NCBI RefSeq assembly: GCF_013911755.1
Contig: NZ_JACESP010000024.1
Span: 1-58,624 of the forward strand
DNA from: Sphingosinicella sp.
GTDB lineage: Bacteria > Pseudomonadota > Alphaproteobacteria > Sphingomonadales > Sphingomonadaceae
Length of the DNA: 58,624 bases
Direction: 5' to 3'
Shown here: positions 7,727-18,388 of the stretch, one piece after another
How positions within the stretch are numbered: the first letter of the stretch is position 1
Layout: every line of letters begins with the position of its first letter
Position numbers and translations under genes: made by a program
Notes under the pieces: generated by a model
Databases searched by the model: none
Told to the model about the DNA's origin: nothing
The model's input: only the letters and a program-made list of their open reading frames with translations

Positions 7727-10426
7727 ATGAGCCCTGTTCCGCATCGCCAGCCCGCCACGCTTTCCGACCGCGACGAGGTGCGCCACCTCGGGCGCCTGCT
7801 CGGTGACGTCATCCGCGATTTCGACGGCAAGGCCGCGTTCGACACGATCGAGGCGCTGCGGCAGGCTTCGGTCGCGGTGCACCGCGACGACGGGCCGGAA
7901 CGACGCGCGGAGCTGGCGCGGCTGCTCGCAGGGCTCAGCCTCGACGACGCGGTGCGCTTCATTCGCGGCTTCCTGAACTTCTCGCTGCTCGCGAACATCG
8001 CCGAAGACCGGCAGGCGGCGACCGTGCCGGAGGGGTCCGAAACGCGGCCCGAACGCCTGGAAGGCGCGCTCGCCGAACTCGCGCGCCACGGCATCGCGCC
8101 GGGGGAAGTCGCCGCGACGCTCGCGGGCGCGCTGATCTCGCCCGTGCTCACGGCGCACCCGACCGAGGTGCGGCGCAAGAGCGTGATCGACCGGGAAAGC
8201 GCCATCGCCGAACTCGTCGCGAACCGGCCGTCGGCGGGTGATAAACGGGCGGTGGACGCGGAGCTTTACCGCCAGATCGCGCTGCTTTGGCAGACGCGCC
8301 CGCTGCGTGCGGTGCGCCTGCTCGTCGTCGATGAAATCGCGAACGCGCTCAGCGTCATGCGCGAAAGCCTGCTGCCGGTGCTGCCCGCGCTGCACCGCCG
8401 CGCCGAAGCGCTGATGGGCGCGGCGGTCGGCAGCTTTCTGAAGCCGGGAAGCTGGATCGGCGGCGACCGCGACGGCAACCCGTTCGTGACCGCCGAAACG
8501 CTGCGGACCGCGCTCGCGGGGCAGGCGCGCGCCGTGCTGCAATATTATCTGGACGAAGTGCACCGATTGGGTGCCGAGCTTTCGATCAGCGCCTCGATCG
8601 CGGGCATCACGCCGGACCTTGCCGCGCTTGCCGACGAAAGCGGCGACGAATCCCCACACCGGCAGGATGAGCCCTATCGCCGCGCGCTTTCGGGCATCTA
8701 CGCGCGGCTCGCGGAGACCCATGCGGAGCGGACCGGCAGCCGCGCGCCGCGCGCCTCCGCGCTGATCGCGGAGAGCTATCCGGGACCGGACGCACTGATC
8801 GCCGACCTTGAGGTGGTGCGCGCGAGCCTTGTCGCGCACGGCGGGGAGCGGCTGGTCGGCAACCGCCTTGACGATCTGATCCGTGCGGCACGCATTTTCG
8901 GGTTCCACCTCGCCTCGCTCGACATGCGGCAGAACAGCGGCGTCCACCGCGCCGTGGTTGCCGAATTGCTGCGGGAGGCGGGCGTCTGCGACGATTACGA
9001 TGCGCTGAGCACAGAGGCGCGCACCGCGCTGCTGCGCCGCGAGCTCGCGCACCGGCGTCTTCTCGCCAGTCCGTTCGCGGACTATTCGGAAACGACCCGA
9101 AGCGAACTCGCCATCCTGCGCGCCGCAGCCGACGCGCACGCGCGCTACGGCCCTGCGTCGGTCCGCAACTACCTGATCTCGCATTCGACGTGCGTCGCCG
9201 ACCTGTTCGAGGTGTACCTGCTTTTGAAGGAGGTCGGCCTCTACCGCCCCGGCGACGTGCCCGCATGTGACGTCATGGTCTCGCCGCTGTTCGAGACGAT
9301 CGAGGATCTCGAAGCCGCGCCCGCGGTGATGCGCGACTTCCTCGCGATGCCGGAGGCGCAGGCGCTCGCCGAAGCGCGCGGCGGCGTGCAGGAAGTGATG
9401 ATCGGCTATTCGGACAGCAACAAGGACGGCGGTTATCTCACGTCGAGCTGGGCGCTCTTCGAGGCCTCGCGCGCGCTGGCCGCCGTGTTCGCCGAGGCGG
9501 GCGTGCGGCTGCAACTCTTCCACGGACGCGGCGGCACGGTCGGGCGCGGCGGCGGCTCGGCGTTCGCGGGCATCCGCGCGCAGCCGCCGGGTACGGTCGG
9601 CGCACGCATCCGCATCACGGAGCAGGGCGAAGTGATCGCCTCCAAATACGGCACGCCCGCGCTCGCCGCGCTCAGCCTGGAGACGATGACGTCAGCGACG
9701 CTGCTCGCGACGCTGGCGCCGCCCGAAACCGATCCCGCCGATCTCGCGCGCTTCCGCACCGCGATGGAGACGCTGAGCGGCACGGCGCGCTCGGCGTATC
9801 GCGGGCTCGTTTACGAGACGCCCGGTTTCAACACTTACTTTCGCGCCGCAACGCCGGTGGGCGAAATCGCCGAACTCAAGATCGGATCACGGCCCTCGTC
9901 GCGCACGAAGTCCGACCGGATCGAGGATCTGCGCGCGATCCCGTGGGTTTTCAGCTGGTCGCAGTCGCGCGTGATGCTTCCCGGCTGGTACGGTGTCGGC
10001 GCGGCGCTCGCCGGGTTCGAGGACAAGGGGCTACTGCGCGCGATGAATGCCGAGTGGCCGTTCTTCGCGGCGACGCTTTCGAACATGGCGATGGTGCTCG
10101 CGAAATCCGACATCGATATCGCTGCGCTTTACAGCGATCTCGTGGAGGATGAGGCGCTGCGGACGAAGGTATTCGGCGCGATCAGCGCGGGCTGGCACCG
10201 CACGTGCGACGCGCTGCTGGAAATCACCGGGGAGTCCGACGTGCTCGGTGACGATCCGGTGCTCGCCCGCCGCATCCGCATGCGGCTGCCGTATATCGAA
10301 CCGCTGAATGCGCTGCAGGTGGAACTCATCCGCCGCTACCGGCGCGGCGAGACGGACGCCCGTGTGCGCGAGGGTATCCACCTCACGATCAACGGCATCG
10401 CGGCGGGGCTTCGGAACAGCGGGTAG
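7727..10426 (+). CDS. ppc: Phosphoenolpyruvate carboxylase
   Basis: The 899-residue enzyme carboxylates phosphoenolpyruvate with bicarbonate to oxaloacetate, refilling the TCA cycle. Key segments are the catalytic histidine in LTAHPTEVRRK near residue 144, GGDRDGNPFVT, GYSDSNKDGGYLTSSW near 559, the glycine-rich FHGRGGTVGRGGG loop and RITEQGEVIASKYG. The protein ends in the NSG tail close to the usual terminal NTG. Size and motifs are complete. ATG 7727 is the first good start after the HNH gene; the longer open frame upstream runs through that gene in another frame. It is convergent with dapE 14 bases away. Confidence 0.97.
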   Translation: MSPVPHRQPATLSDRDEVRHLGRLLGDVIRDFDGKAAFDTIEALRQASVAVHRDDGPERRAELARLLAGLSLDDAVRFIRGFLNFSLLANIAEDRQAATVPEGSETRPERLEGALAELARHGIAPGEVAATLAGALISPVLTAHPTEVRRKSVIDRESAIAELVANRPSAGDKRAVDAELYRQIALLWQTRPLRAVRLLVVDEIANALSVMRESLLPVLPALHRRAEALMGAAVGSFLKPGSWIGGDRDGNPFVTAETLRTALAGQARAVLQYYLDEVHRLGAELSISASIAGITPDLAALADESGDESPHRQDEPYRRALSGIYARLAETHAERTGSRAPRASALIAESYPGPDALIADLEVVRASLVAHGGERLVGNRLDDLIRAARIFGFHLASLDMRQNSGVHRAVVAELLREAGVCDDYDALSTEARTALLRRELAHRRLLASPFADYSETTRSELAILRAAADAHARYGPASVRNYLISHSTCVADLFEVYLLLKEVGLYRPGDVPACDVMVSPLFETIEDLEAAPAVMRDFLAMPEAQALAEARGGVQEVMIGYSDSNKDGGYLTSSWALFEASRALAAVFAEAGVRLQLFHGRGGTVGRGGGSAFAGIRAQPPGTVGARIRITEQGEVIASKYGTPALAALSLETMTSATLLATLAPPETDPADLARFRTAMETLSGTARSAYRGLVYETPGFNTYFRAATPVGEIAELKIGSRPSSRTKSDRIEDLRAIPWVFSWSQSRVMLPGWYGVGAALAGFEDKGLLRAMNAEWPFFAATLSNMAMVLAKSDIDIAALYSDLVEDEALRTKVFGAISAGWHRTCDALLEITGESDVLGDDPVLARRIRMRLPYIEPLNALQVELIRRYRRGETDARVREGIHLTINGIAAGLRNSG

Positions 10427-10440
10427 AGTGGGCACCGCCC

Positions 10441-11577
10441 TTACGTGAAATACGCCTGTAAGATGCGCCCGTAGATGCGCGTGAGCGCATGGAGATCGTC
10501 CACTGCAACATGCTCGTCGGTCTTGTGCATCGACTGGCCGGGCAGGCCGAACTCGACGACCGGGCACAGGCGCCGGATGAAGCGCGCGTCGGATGTGCCG
10601 CCGCTGGTCGAAAATTCGGTTTCGATCCCCGCTTCGGCGCGGATCGCATCGGCGAGAAGCGCGCTGAATTCGCCGGGCTCGGTGAGGAACGCCTCGCCCG
10701 AAATCTTCGCCTCGACGCTGGCGCCGGCAGTCTCGCGCGCGGCGACCGTCTCGATCCACTGGACCAGCTCCGCGCCGGTGTGCTCGTCGTTGAAGCGGAT
10801 GTTGAGCCGCGCTTCCGCATGCGCCGGGATCACGTTCGTCGCCGGGTTGCCGACGGTCATGTCGGTGATTTCGAGGTTCGACGGATCGAACCACGCATTG
10901 CCGGTATCGAGTTCGCGCGCCTGCAGCGCGTGGAGAATGTTGACGAGGTGGCGGACGGGATTGTCGGCCATGTGCGGATAGGCGACGTGTCCCTGCGCGC
11001 CGGCCACGCGAATCCACACGTTCACCGAACCGCGCCGTCCGATCTTCACCATGTCGCCGAGCCGGTGGCGGCTGGTGGGTTCACCGACGAGGCAGTGATC
11101 GGGGACGTTGCCGGTCGCCTCCATCCAGTCCAGCAGCGGCTTGGTGCCGAACGTGGCCGGGCCTTCCTCGTCGCCAGTGATAATGAGGCTGAGCGAGCCC
11201 ACAGCGGGAATATTCCCGGCTGCCGCCGCGACGAACGCGGCGATGGCGCCCTTCATGTCGGCGGCGCCGCGCCCGACGAGTTGGCCGTTTCGCACCTCGG
11301 CGGCGAACGGTTCGACGGACCAGCCGTCGCGATTGCCCACGGGCACGACATCGGTGTGCCCGGCGAAGGCGAAATGGGGGGCGCCGCTGCCGATGCGCGC
11401 GAAGAGGTTGTGCACGGGGCCATCGGGTGCCTCGCCCCACACGTGACGCCACACCCTGAAGCCGATCGCCTCCAGCGCTTCGGCGAGTACCGCCTGCGCG
11501 CCCTCGTCGCGCGGGGTGATGCTGGGGCAGTGGATGAGCGCGCGGGCAAGCGCGAGCGGGTCGATGGCAGCAGACAT
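10441..11577 (-). CDS. dapE: DapE, succinyl-diaminopimelate desuccinylase
   Basis: A 378-residue M20-family metallohydrolase that removes succinate from N-succinyl-LL-diaminopimelate in lysine and peptidoglycan synthesis. Metal ligands are visible: H74 and D76 in FAGHTDVVPVG, D107 in GRGAADMKGA, the catalytic and ligand glutamates in GDEEGP at about 137-138, and a late histidine in GQSMHKTDEH. The dimerisation domain occupies about 180-290. The gene starts 41 bases from the divergent cupin gene, so the two share a promoter region. No other dap genes are in the window. Confidence 0.95.
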   Translation of the reverse strand: MSAAIDPLALARALIHCPSITPRDEGAQAVLAEALEAIGFRVWRHVWGEAPDGPVHNLFARIGSGAPHFAFAGHTDVVPVGNRDGWSVEPFAAEVRNGQLVGRGAADMKGAIAAFVAAAAGNIPAVGSLSLIITGDEEGPATFGTKPLLDWMEATGNVPDHCLVGEPTSRHRLGDMVKIGRRGSVNVWIRVAGAQGHVAYPHMADNPVRHLVNILHALQARELDTGNAWFDPSNLEITDMTVGNPATNVIPAHAEARLNIRFNDEHTGAELVQWIETVAARETAGASVEAKISGEAFLTEPGEFSALLADAIRAEAGIETEFSTSGGTSDARFIRRLCPVVEFGLPGQSMHKTDEHVAVDDLHALTRIYGRILQAYFT

Positions 11578-11618
11578 GAGAGGTGCTTATAATGGCGCTG
11601 CCAGGTTAAGGAAGCGCC

Positions 11619-12071
11619 ATGCCCAAACTCGATCTCGATACGATTCCGGAAGTCTGCCGCACCGGCTATCCCGCCCCCTACAATGCCGATGTCGCGGGGC
11701 GTCATTATCGCCGCCTCACCGGTCCGGGCGGGCTTACCGACTTCGGCGTCAATCTCTGCCGTCTCGAACCCGGCGCGTGGTCGAGCCAGCGCCACTGGCA
11801 CAGCAAGGAAGACGAGTTCGCCATTCTGATTTCGGGTGAGGCCGTGCTGGTGACGAACGCGGGCGAGACCGTGATGCGCCCCGGCGACTGCGCGGCGTTT
11901 CCGAAGAACGACGGCGATGCGCACCATTTCGTGAACCGATCGAATGCAGACGCGGTGCTGCTCGTCGTCGGCAGCAACGTTCCGGACGATACGTGCACCT
12001 ATCCCGATATCGACATGCACCTGCCGCGGAATGACGGCCCGTTTACGCGCAAGGACGGCAGCGCGTTTTGA
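11619..12071 (+). CDS. Cupin-domain protein
   Basis: A 150-residue single-domain cupin. The first metal motif is H59-x-H61 with E65 (RHWHSKEDEF), then G-rich MRPGDCAAFPKN, and a second histidine region at 102-103 (DAHHFVN). This is the family in which a small barrel binds a divalent metal, and several members act as sugar isomerases or regulators. The actual substrate cannot be told. Its stop overlaps the TTG start of the GNAT gene by four bases, so the two proteins are probably made together. ATG 11619 is the only start that includes the whole first strand. Confidence 0.85.
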   Translation: MPKLDLDTIPEVCRTGYPAPYNADVAGRHYRRLTGPGGLTDFGVNLCRLEPGAWSSQRHWHSKEDEFAILISGEAVLVTNAGETVMRPGDCAAFPKNDGDAHHFVNRSNADAVLLVVGSNVPDDTCTYPDIDMHLPRNDGPFTRKDGSAF

Positions 12072-12643
12072 TCGCCGACGCACGCGATGCCGATGCGGCA
12101 GGCGCGATCATTGCGCGCGCGTTCGATGACGACCCGGTCAACCGCTGGGTGTTCGGCGCGCGGCCCATGGCGCCGACATTCACGGCGCTTGCACGCCACC
12201 TCTATCTGGCGCGGGGTTTCGGACACGTCGCCGGCGGCGATGGGGCGACGCTCTGGCTGATGGATGCGCGCGACAAGGATGCGGGGCTGATCGCCACGCT
12301 GAAGGTCGCAGCGGTGCTCGGCCGGAGCGCAGGGTTCGCCGCGATGCGACGCGGGCTCGCGCTCGATGCCGTGTTCAGCAAGGCGCATCCGCCGGAGCCG
12401 CACGCTTTCCTGTTCGCGGTCGGCGTCGTGCCGGAGGCGCAGGGCAAAGGGCTTGGCGGCGCGCTGATTCGGGCGGGCCTCGCACGCATCGATGCCGCCG
12501 GCCTGCCCTGCTATCTCGAAAGCACGAAGGAGCGGAACCTGCCGCTTTACCGACACTTCGGGTTTCAGGACCTGCCCATGCTCGCTCCACCGCCCGGCTG
12601 TCCGCCGGTCTGGCCGATGTGGCGCGCTAGCCGAACTGCCTGA
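12068..12643 (+). CDS. GNAT-family N-acetyltransferase
   Basis: A 191-residue acyltransferase starting at TTG 12068 inside the TTGA overlap with the preceding cupin gene. The acetyl-CoA pyrophosphate loop is visible as VVPEAQGKGLGGALI (about 122-136), and the C-terminal strand includes GFQDLP. Residues ahead of it form the usual helical substrate-side lid. The target amine is unknown. The last 17 bases overlap, tail to tail, the end of the alpha/beta-hydrolase gene on the other strand. Coupling to a cupin suggests a joint role in small-molecule metabolism, but nothing more specific is supported. Confidence 0.85.
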   Translation: MIADARDADAAGAIIARAFDDDPVNRWVFGARPMAPTFTALARHLYLARGFGHVAGGDGATLWLMDARDKDAGLIATLKVAAVLGRSAGFAAMRRGLALDAVFSKAHPPEPHAFLFAVGVVPEAQGKGLGGALIRAGLARIDAAGLPCYLESTKERNLPLYRHFGFQDLPMLAPPPGCPPVWPMWRASRTA

Positions 12644-13397
12644 GGAAGCTGTCCATCTCCGCCGCGACCTTGTCGCGGACGGGATCGTGGAACAGCCAGT
12701 GACCTGCGCCCATGATCTCGCGGTAGTCGGTGTGGCCGGTGAGCGCGCGTGCCGTCGCGCGGGCGACGGCGATGGGGGTGATGCGGTCGCGGTCTCCGAC
12801 GACCACCAGCGCGGGCATCGAAAGCCTGCCGTAGTCCACCCGCGTCGCGCGCGTCTTGTCGGCCCACGGCATCGACATCTGGAAGAGCACGCGGCCCGAA
12901 TCCCACACCAGCTTTGCGATTTCCGCGCTGGCGACATCAAAGGGCACTTCGTTGAATATGCCCCAGCGCGCGCGCTCGGCGTCGATCTTCGTCGGCTGCT
13001 TCCACCACTGGCGCTTGACCGCGATGCCGAACACGGTGCGCAGCGGCGCGAGCGAAATGCTCTGCGTTTCGGCGGTCGGTCCCGGCGACAGCAGGATGAG
13101 GCCGCGCGCGCCGGTGGCCTCCGCGACCTTCTGCGCAAGCATACCGCCCATCGAATGGCCCACGATCACCGGGCTTTCGGGCAGCGTGCGCACGACGGCG
13201 GCGACGGCGTCGACATAGTCCTGCACGCCGATGGTGGCGAGAATGGGCGACGGCGGCTCGGCGGGATCGACGTCGTGATAGGGCAGCGCGGGCACATGGA
13301 CGTCATGTCCGGCGGCGCGATAGCGATCCGCGAACCAGTCCCACACATGCGGCGTCGACCACATGCCGTGGATGAAGAGAAGCGGCGGCTTGCTCAT
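12627..13397 (-). CDS. Alpha/beta-fold hydrolase
   Basis: A 256-residue serine hydrolase. The oxyanion segment is FIHGMWSTPHVWD, the nucleophile elbow GHSMGG has S82, the acid lies in VGDRDRITP, and the histidine in GAGHWLFHD. I set the start at ATG 13397, which has GGAGGG ten bases upstream; a TTG at 13442 would add 15 residues overlapping the end of maeB and has no such support. It is an esterase or lipase-like enzyme of unknown substrate. It is downstream of maeB on the same strand with a 34-base gap and may be read with it. Confidence 0.87.
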   Translation of the reverse strand: MSKPPLLFIHGMWSTPHVWDWFADRYRAAGHDVHVPALPYHDVDPAEPPSPILATIGVQDYVDAVAAVVRTLPESPVIVGHSMGGMLAQKVAEATGARGLILLSPGPTAETQSISLAPLRTVFGIAVKRQWWKQPTKIDAERARWGIFNEVPFDVASAEIAKLVWDSGRVLFQMSMPWADKTRATRVDYGRLSMPALVVVGDRDRITPIAVARATARALTGHTDYREIMGAGHWLFHDPVRDKVAAEMDSFLRQFG

Positions 13398-13431
13398 GGA
13401 CGGGCCCTCCGGTTCGCCGAACAGGGGCAGG

Positions 13432-15693
<2,262 letters not shown>

Positions 15694-15737
15694 ATGTTTT
15701 CTCCACCAAGGCGCCTGAGATCGCTATTAGCGTCCGC

Positions 15738-18377
15738 ATGTGCGCCGACGCCAGTCCCCAATCCGTGAAATCTGTAAAAGCGGATTCCCCTTCGCCCATG
15801 ATGGAGCAGTACCTCGCGCTGAAGGCAGAGGCCGGGGACAGCCTGCTGTTCTTCCGCATGGGCGATTTCTACGAGATGTTCTTTCAGGATGCTGTCGCGG
15901 CGGCCGGCGCGCTCGATATCGCGCTTACGAAACGCGGCCAGCACCTGGGCGAGGACATCCCGATGTGCGGCGTCCCCGCACACAGCCACGAGACGTATCT
16001 TTCGCGGCTGATCTCCAAGGGCTTCCGCGTCGCCATCGCCGAGCAGGTGGAGTACCCCGCGGAGGCGAAGAAGCGCGGTTCGAAATCGGTGGTGCGCCGC
16101 GCGGTGATCCGTGTCGTGACGCCGGGTACGCTCACCGAGGAAAACCTGCTCGACGCGCGAAGCGCGAACCGGCTCGCCGCGGTGGGCGAAGCGGAGGGGC
16201 GCATGGGTCTTGCGTGGTGCGACCTGTCGTCGGGCGAGTTCATGACCGCGCCTGTCGACACCGCGCTCGTCGGCGCCGAGCTGGCGCGGCTGCGGCCTGC
16301 CGAGCTTCTGGTCGCGGACGGCAAGACGGCGCCCGCCGGGCAGCTCGTCGCCGTACGGCCGCGCAGCGACTTCGACAGCACGGTGGGCGAGCGAAAGCTG
16401 TGCCGCCGCTTCGACGTCGGCACGCTCGACGGGTTCGGTGCGTTCACGCGCGCCGAGCTGGCGGCCGCGGGTGCGCTCATGGCGTTTGTCGAGGCGACGC
16501 AGAAAGACGCCGCCGTGCGACTGCGCCCGCCCGCGCGGCACCTGCCTGAAAGCGCCATGCTGATCGACGCGGCGACGCGCGCCAGCCTGGAACTTGCCGA
16601 AACCATGGCGGGCAGCCGCAAGGGCTCGCTCCTCGATTGCATCGACCTCACCGTCACCGGCGCGGGCGCGCGGCGCCTCTCCGCCGACCTTGCCGCGCCG
16701 CTCACCGATCCTGAAGCCATTGCGCGGCGGCTCGATCTCGTCGGCTGGTTCGTCGGCGCGCCGACCATCCGTGAACGCGTCCGCGCTGCGCTGAAACGCA
16801 TTGCCGACATCGAACGCGCGCTTGGTCGTCTTTCCGCCGGACGGGGCAGTCCGCGCGACCTTGGTCTGCTCCGCGATGCGCTGCAGGGCGCGCTCGATCT
16901 CAAACGCCTGCTCTCGGAAAGCCAGCTCGGCGTACCGGCGATGCTCGCGGATTGCCTGGAGCGTATCGGGCCGCACGGCGCGCTTGTCGAAGGCCTTGCC
17001 GCCGCGCTCGTACCCGAGCCGGGCTTTTCGGTGTCCGACGGTGGTTTCATCGCCGAAGGCTTCGACCCGGCGCTCGACGAGCTGCGCGGGCTCGCGCAGG
17101 ACGGGCGCCGCCACATCGCCGCGCTGGAGGCACGCTACCGCGATGCGACCGGGATCGCCGCGCTCAAGATCCGCCACAACAACGTGCTCGGCTATCATGT
17201 CGAGGTTTCGGCGCGCCATGCCGACCCGCTGATGGCGGCGGACAGCGGCTTCACGCACCGGCAGACGCTCGCAGGTGTCGTGCGCTTCAACAGCGTCGAT
17301 CTCGCCGATCTCGCCGCGCGCATCGCAGAGGCATCGACGAAGGCGCTGGCGGTTGAAACCGCGCATTTCGCAGCGCTTCGCGACACCGTGCTTGCAGAGG
17401 CCGAAGCCGCCGGCGAAACCGCCGGTTCGCTCGCGCGCATCGATGTCGCGGCGGCGCTCGCCGAGCTCGCCGCACGCGGCGGCTGGGCGCGCCCGGAGGT
17501 GGATAGCAGCACCGCTTTCGATATTCGCGGCGGCCGGCATCCGGTTGTGGAGGCGGCGCTCGGTGCGAAGCGCGAGGCCTTTGTTGCGAACGACTGCGAC
17601 CTCGGTCCCGAACGCCGCCTCTGGCTGCTGACCGGCCCCAACATGGCGGGCAAATCGACCTTCCTCCGCCAGAACGCGCTGCTCGCGGTGCTCGCGCAAA
17701 CGGGCAGTTTCGTGCCCGCGCAGTCGGCGCATATCGGTGTCGTCGACCGGCTGTTCAGTCGCGTCGGCGCATCGGACAATCTCGCCGAGGGACGCTCCAC
17801 CTTCATGGTCGAGATGGTGGAGACGGCGGCGATCCTGCGCCAGGCGACGGCGCGCTCGCTCGTCATCCTCGACGAGGTCGGACGCGGCACCTCCACCTAC
17901 GACGGGCTCGCCATCGCGTGGGCGGTGGTGGAGGCGGTGCACGACAGCCTTGCCAGCCGCTGCCTGTTCGCAACGCACTATCACGAGCTGACCGTGCTCG
18001 CCGATCGCCTCTCCGCCGTGCATCTCGCCACCGTGAAGGTGCGCGAATGGAAGGGCGATCTGGTGTTCCTCCACGAGGTGATCGCAGGTGCGGCGGATCG
18101 CAGCTACGGCCTTGCCGTCGCACGCCTTGCGGGTCTTCCCGAACTCGTGACGCACCGCGCGTCCGAAGTGCTCGCGCGGCTGGAGCAGGGCAAGGCGAAG
18201 ACTGGCGGCATTGCCGCGGGCCTCGGCGACCTGCCGCTGTTCAGCGCCGCCGCGCCGTCCGCCCCGGCCAGCGATGCGCTGCGCGATGCACTCGCCGCGC
18301 TCCGGCCCGACGAGATGAGCCCGCGCGCCGCGCTCGATGCGCTCTACGACCTCAAGCGCTTGGCAGACGGGGGCTGA
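15738..18377 (+). CDS. mutS: DNA mismatch repair protein MutS
   Basis: About 879 residues with all MutS landmarks. The mismatch-reading F44-x-E46 lies in MGDFYEMF, connector and lever domains follow, then the ATPase with Walker A GPNMAGKST near residue 633, and DEVGRGTSTYDGLA as Walker B and signature. The C terminus holds the short DALRDALAALRPDEMSPRAALDALY dimer or clamp tail in two helices. I chose ATG 15738; an ATG at 15687 would overlap the start of the divergent maeB, and the residues it adds have no family support. No clear ribosome binding site precedes either. glnD follows after 11 bases on the same strand. Confidence 0.96.
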   Translation: MCADASPQSVKSVKADSPSPMMEQYLALKAEAGDSLLFFRMGDFYEMFFQDAVAAAGALDIALTKRGQHLGEDIPMCGVPAHSHETYLSRLISKGFRVAIAEQVEYPAEAKKRGSKSVVRRAVIRVVTPGTLTEENLLDARSANRLAAVGEAEGRMGLAWCDLSSGEFMTAPVDTALVGAELARLRPAELLVADGKTAPAGQLVAVRPRSDFDSTVGERKLCRRFDVGTLDGFGAFTRAELAAAGALMAFVEATQKDAAVRLRPPARHLPESAMLIDAATRASLELAETMAGSRKGSLLDCIDLTVTGAGARRLSADLAAPLTDPEAIARRLDLVGWFVGAPTIRERVRAALKRIADIERALGRLSAGRGSPRDLGLLRDALQGALDLKRLLSESQLGVPAMLADCLERIGPHGALVEGLAAALVPEPGFSVSDGGFIAEGFDPALDELRGLAQDGRRHIAALEARYRDATGIAALKIRHNNVLGYHVEVSARHADPLMAADSGFTHRQTLAGVVRFNSVDLADLAARIAEASTKALAVETAHFAALRDTVLAEAEAAGETAGSLARIDVAAALAELAARGGWARPEVDSSTAFDIRGGRHPVVEAALGAKREAFVANDCDLGPERRLWLLTGPNMAGKSTFLRQNALLAVLAQTGSFVPAQSAHIGVVDRLFSRVGASDNLAEGRSTFMVEMVETAAILRQATARSLVILDEVGRGTSTYDGLAIAWAVVEAVHDSLASRCLFATHYHELTVLADRLSAVHLATVKVREWKGDLVFLHEVIAGAADRSYGLAVARLAGLPELVTHRASEVLARLEQGKAKTGGIAAGLGDLPLFSAAAPSAPASDALRDALAALRPDEMSPRAALDALYDLKRLADGG

Positions 18378-18388
18378 GGGGCGATATC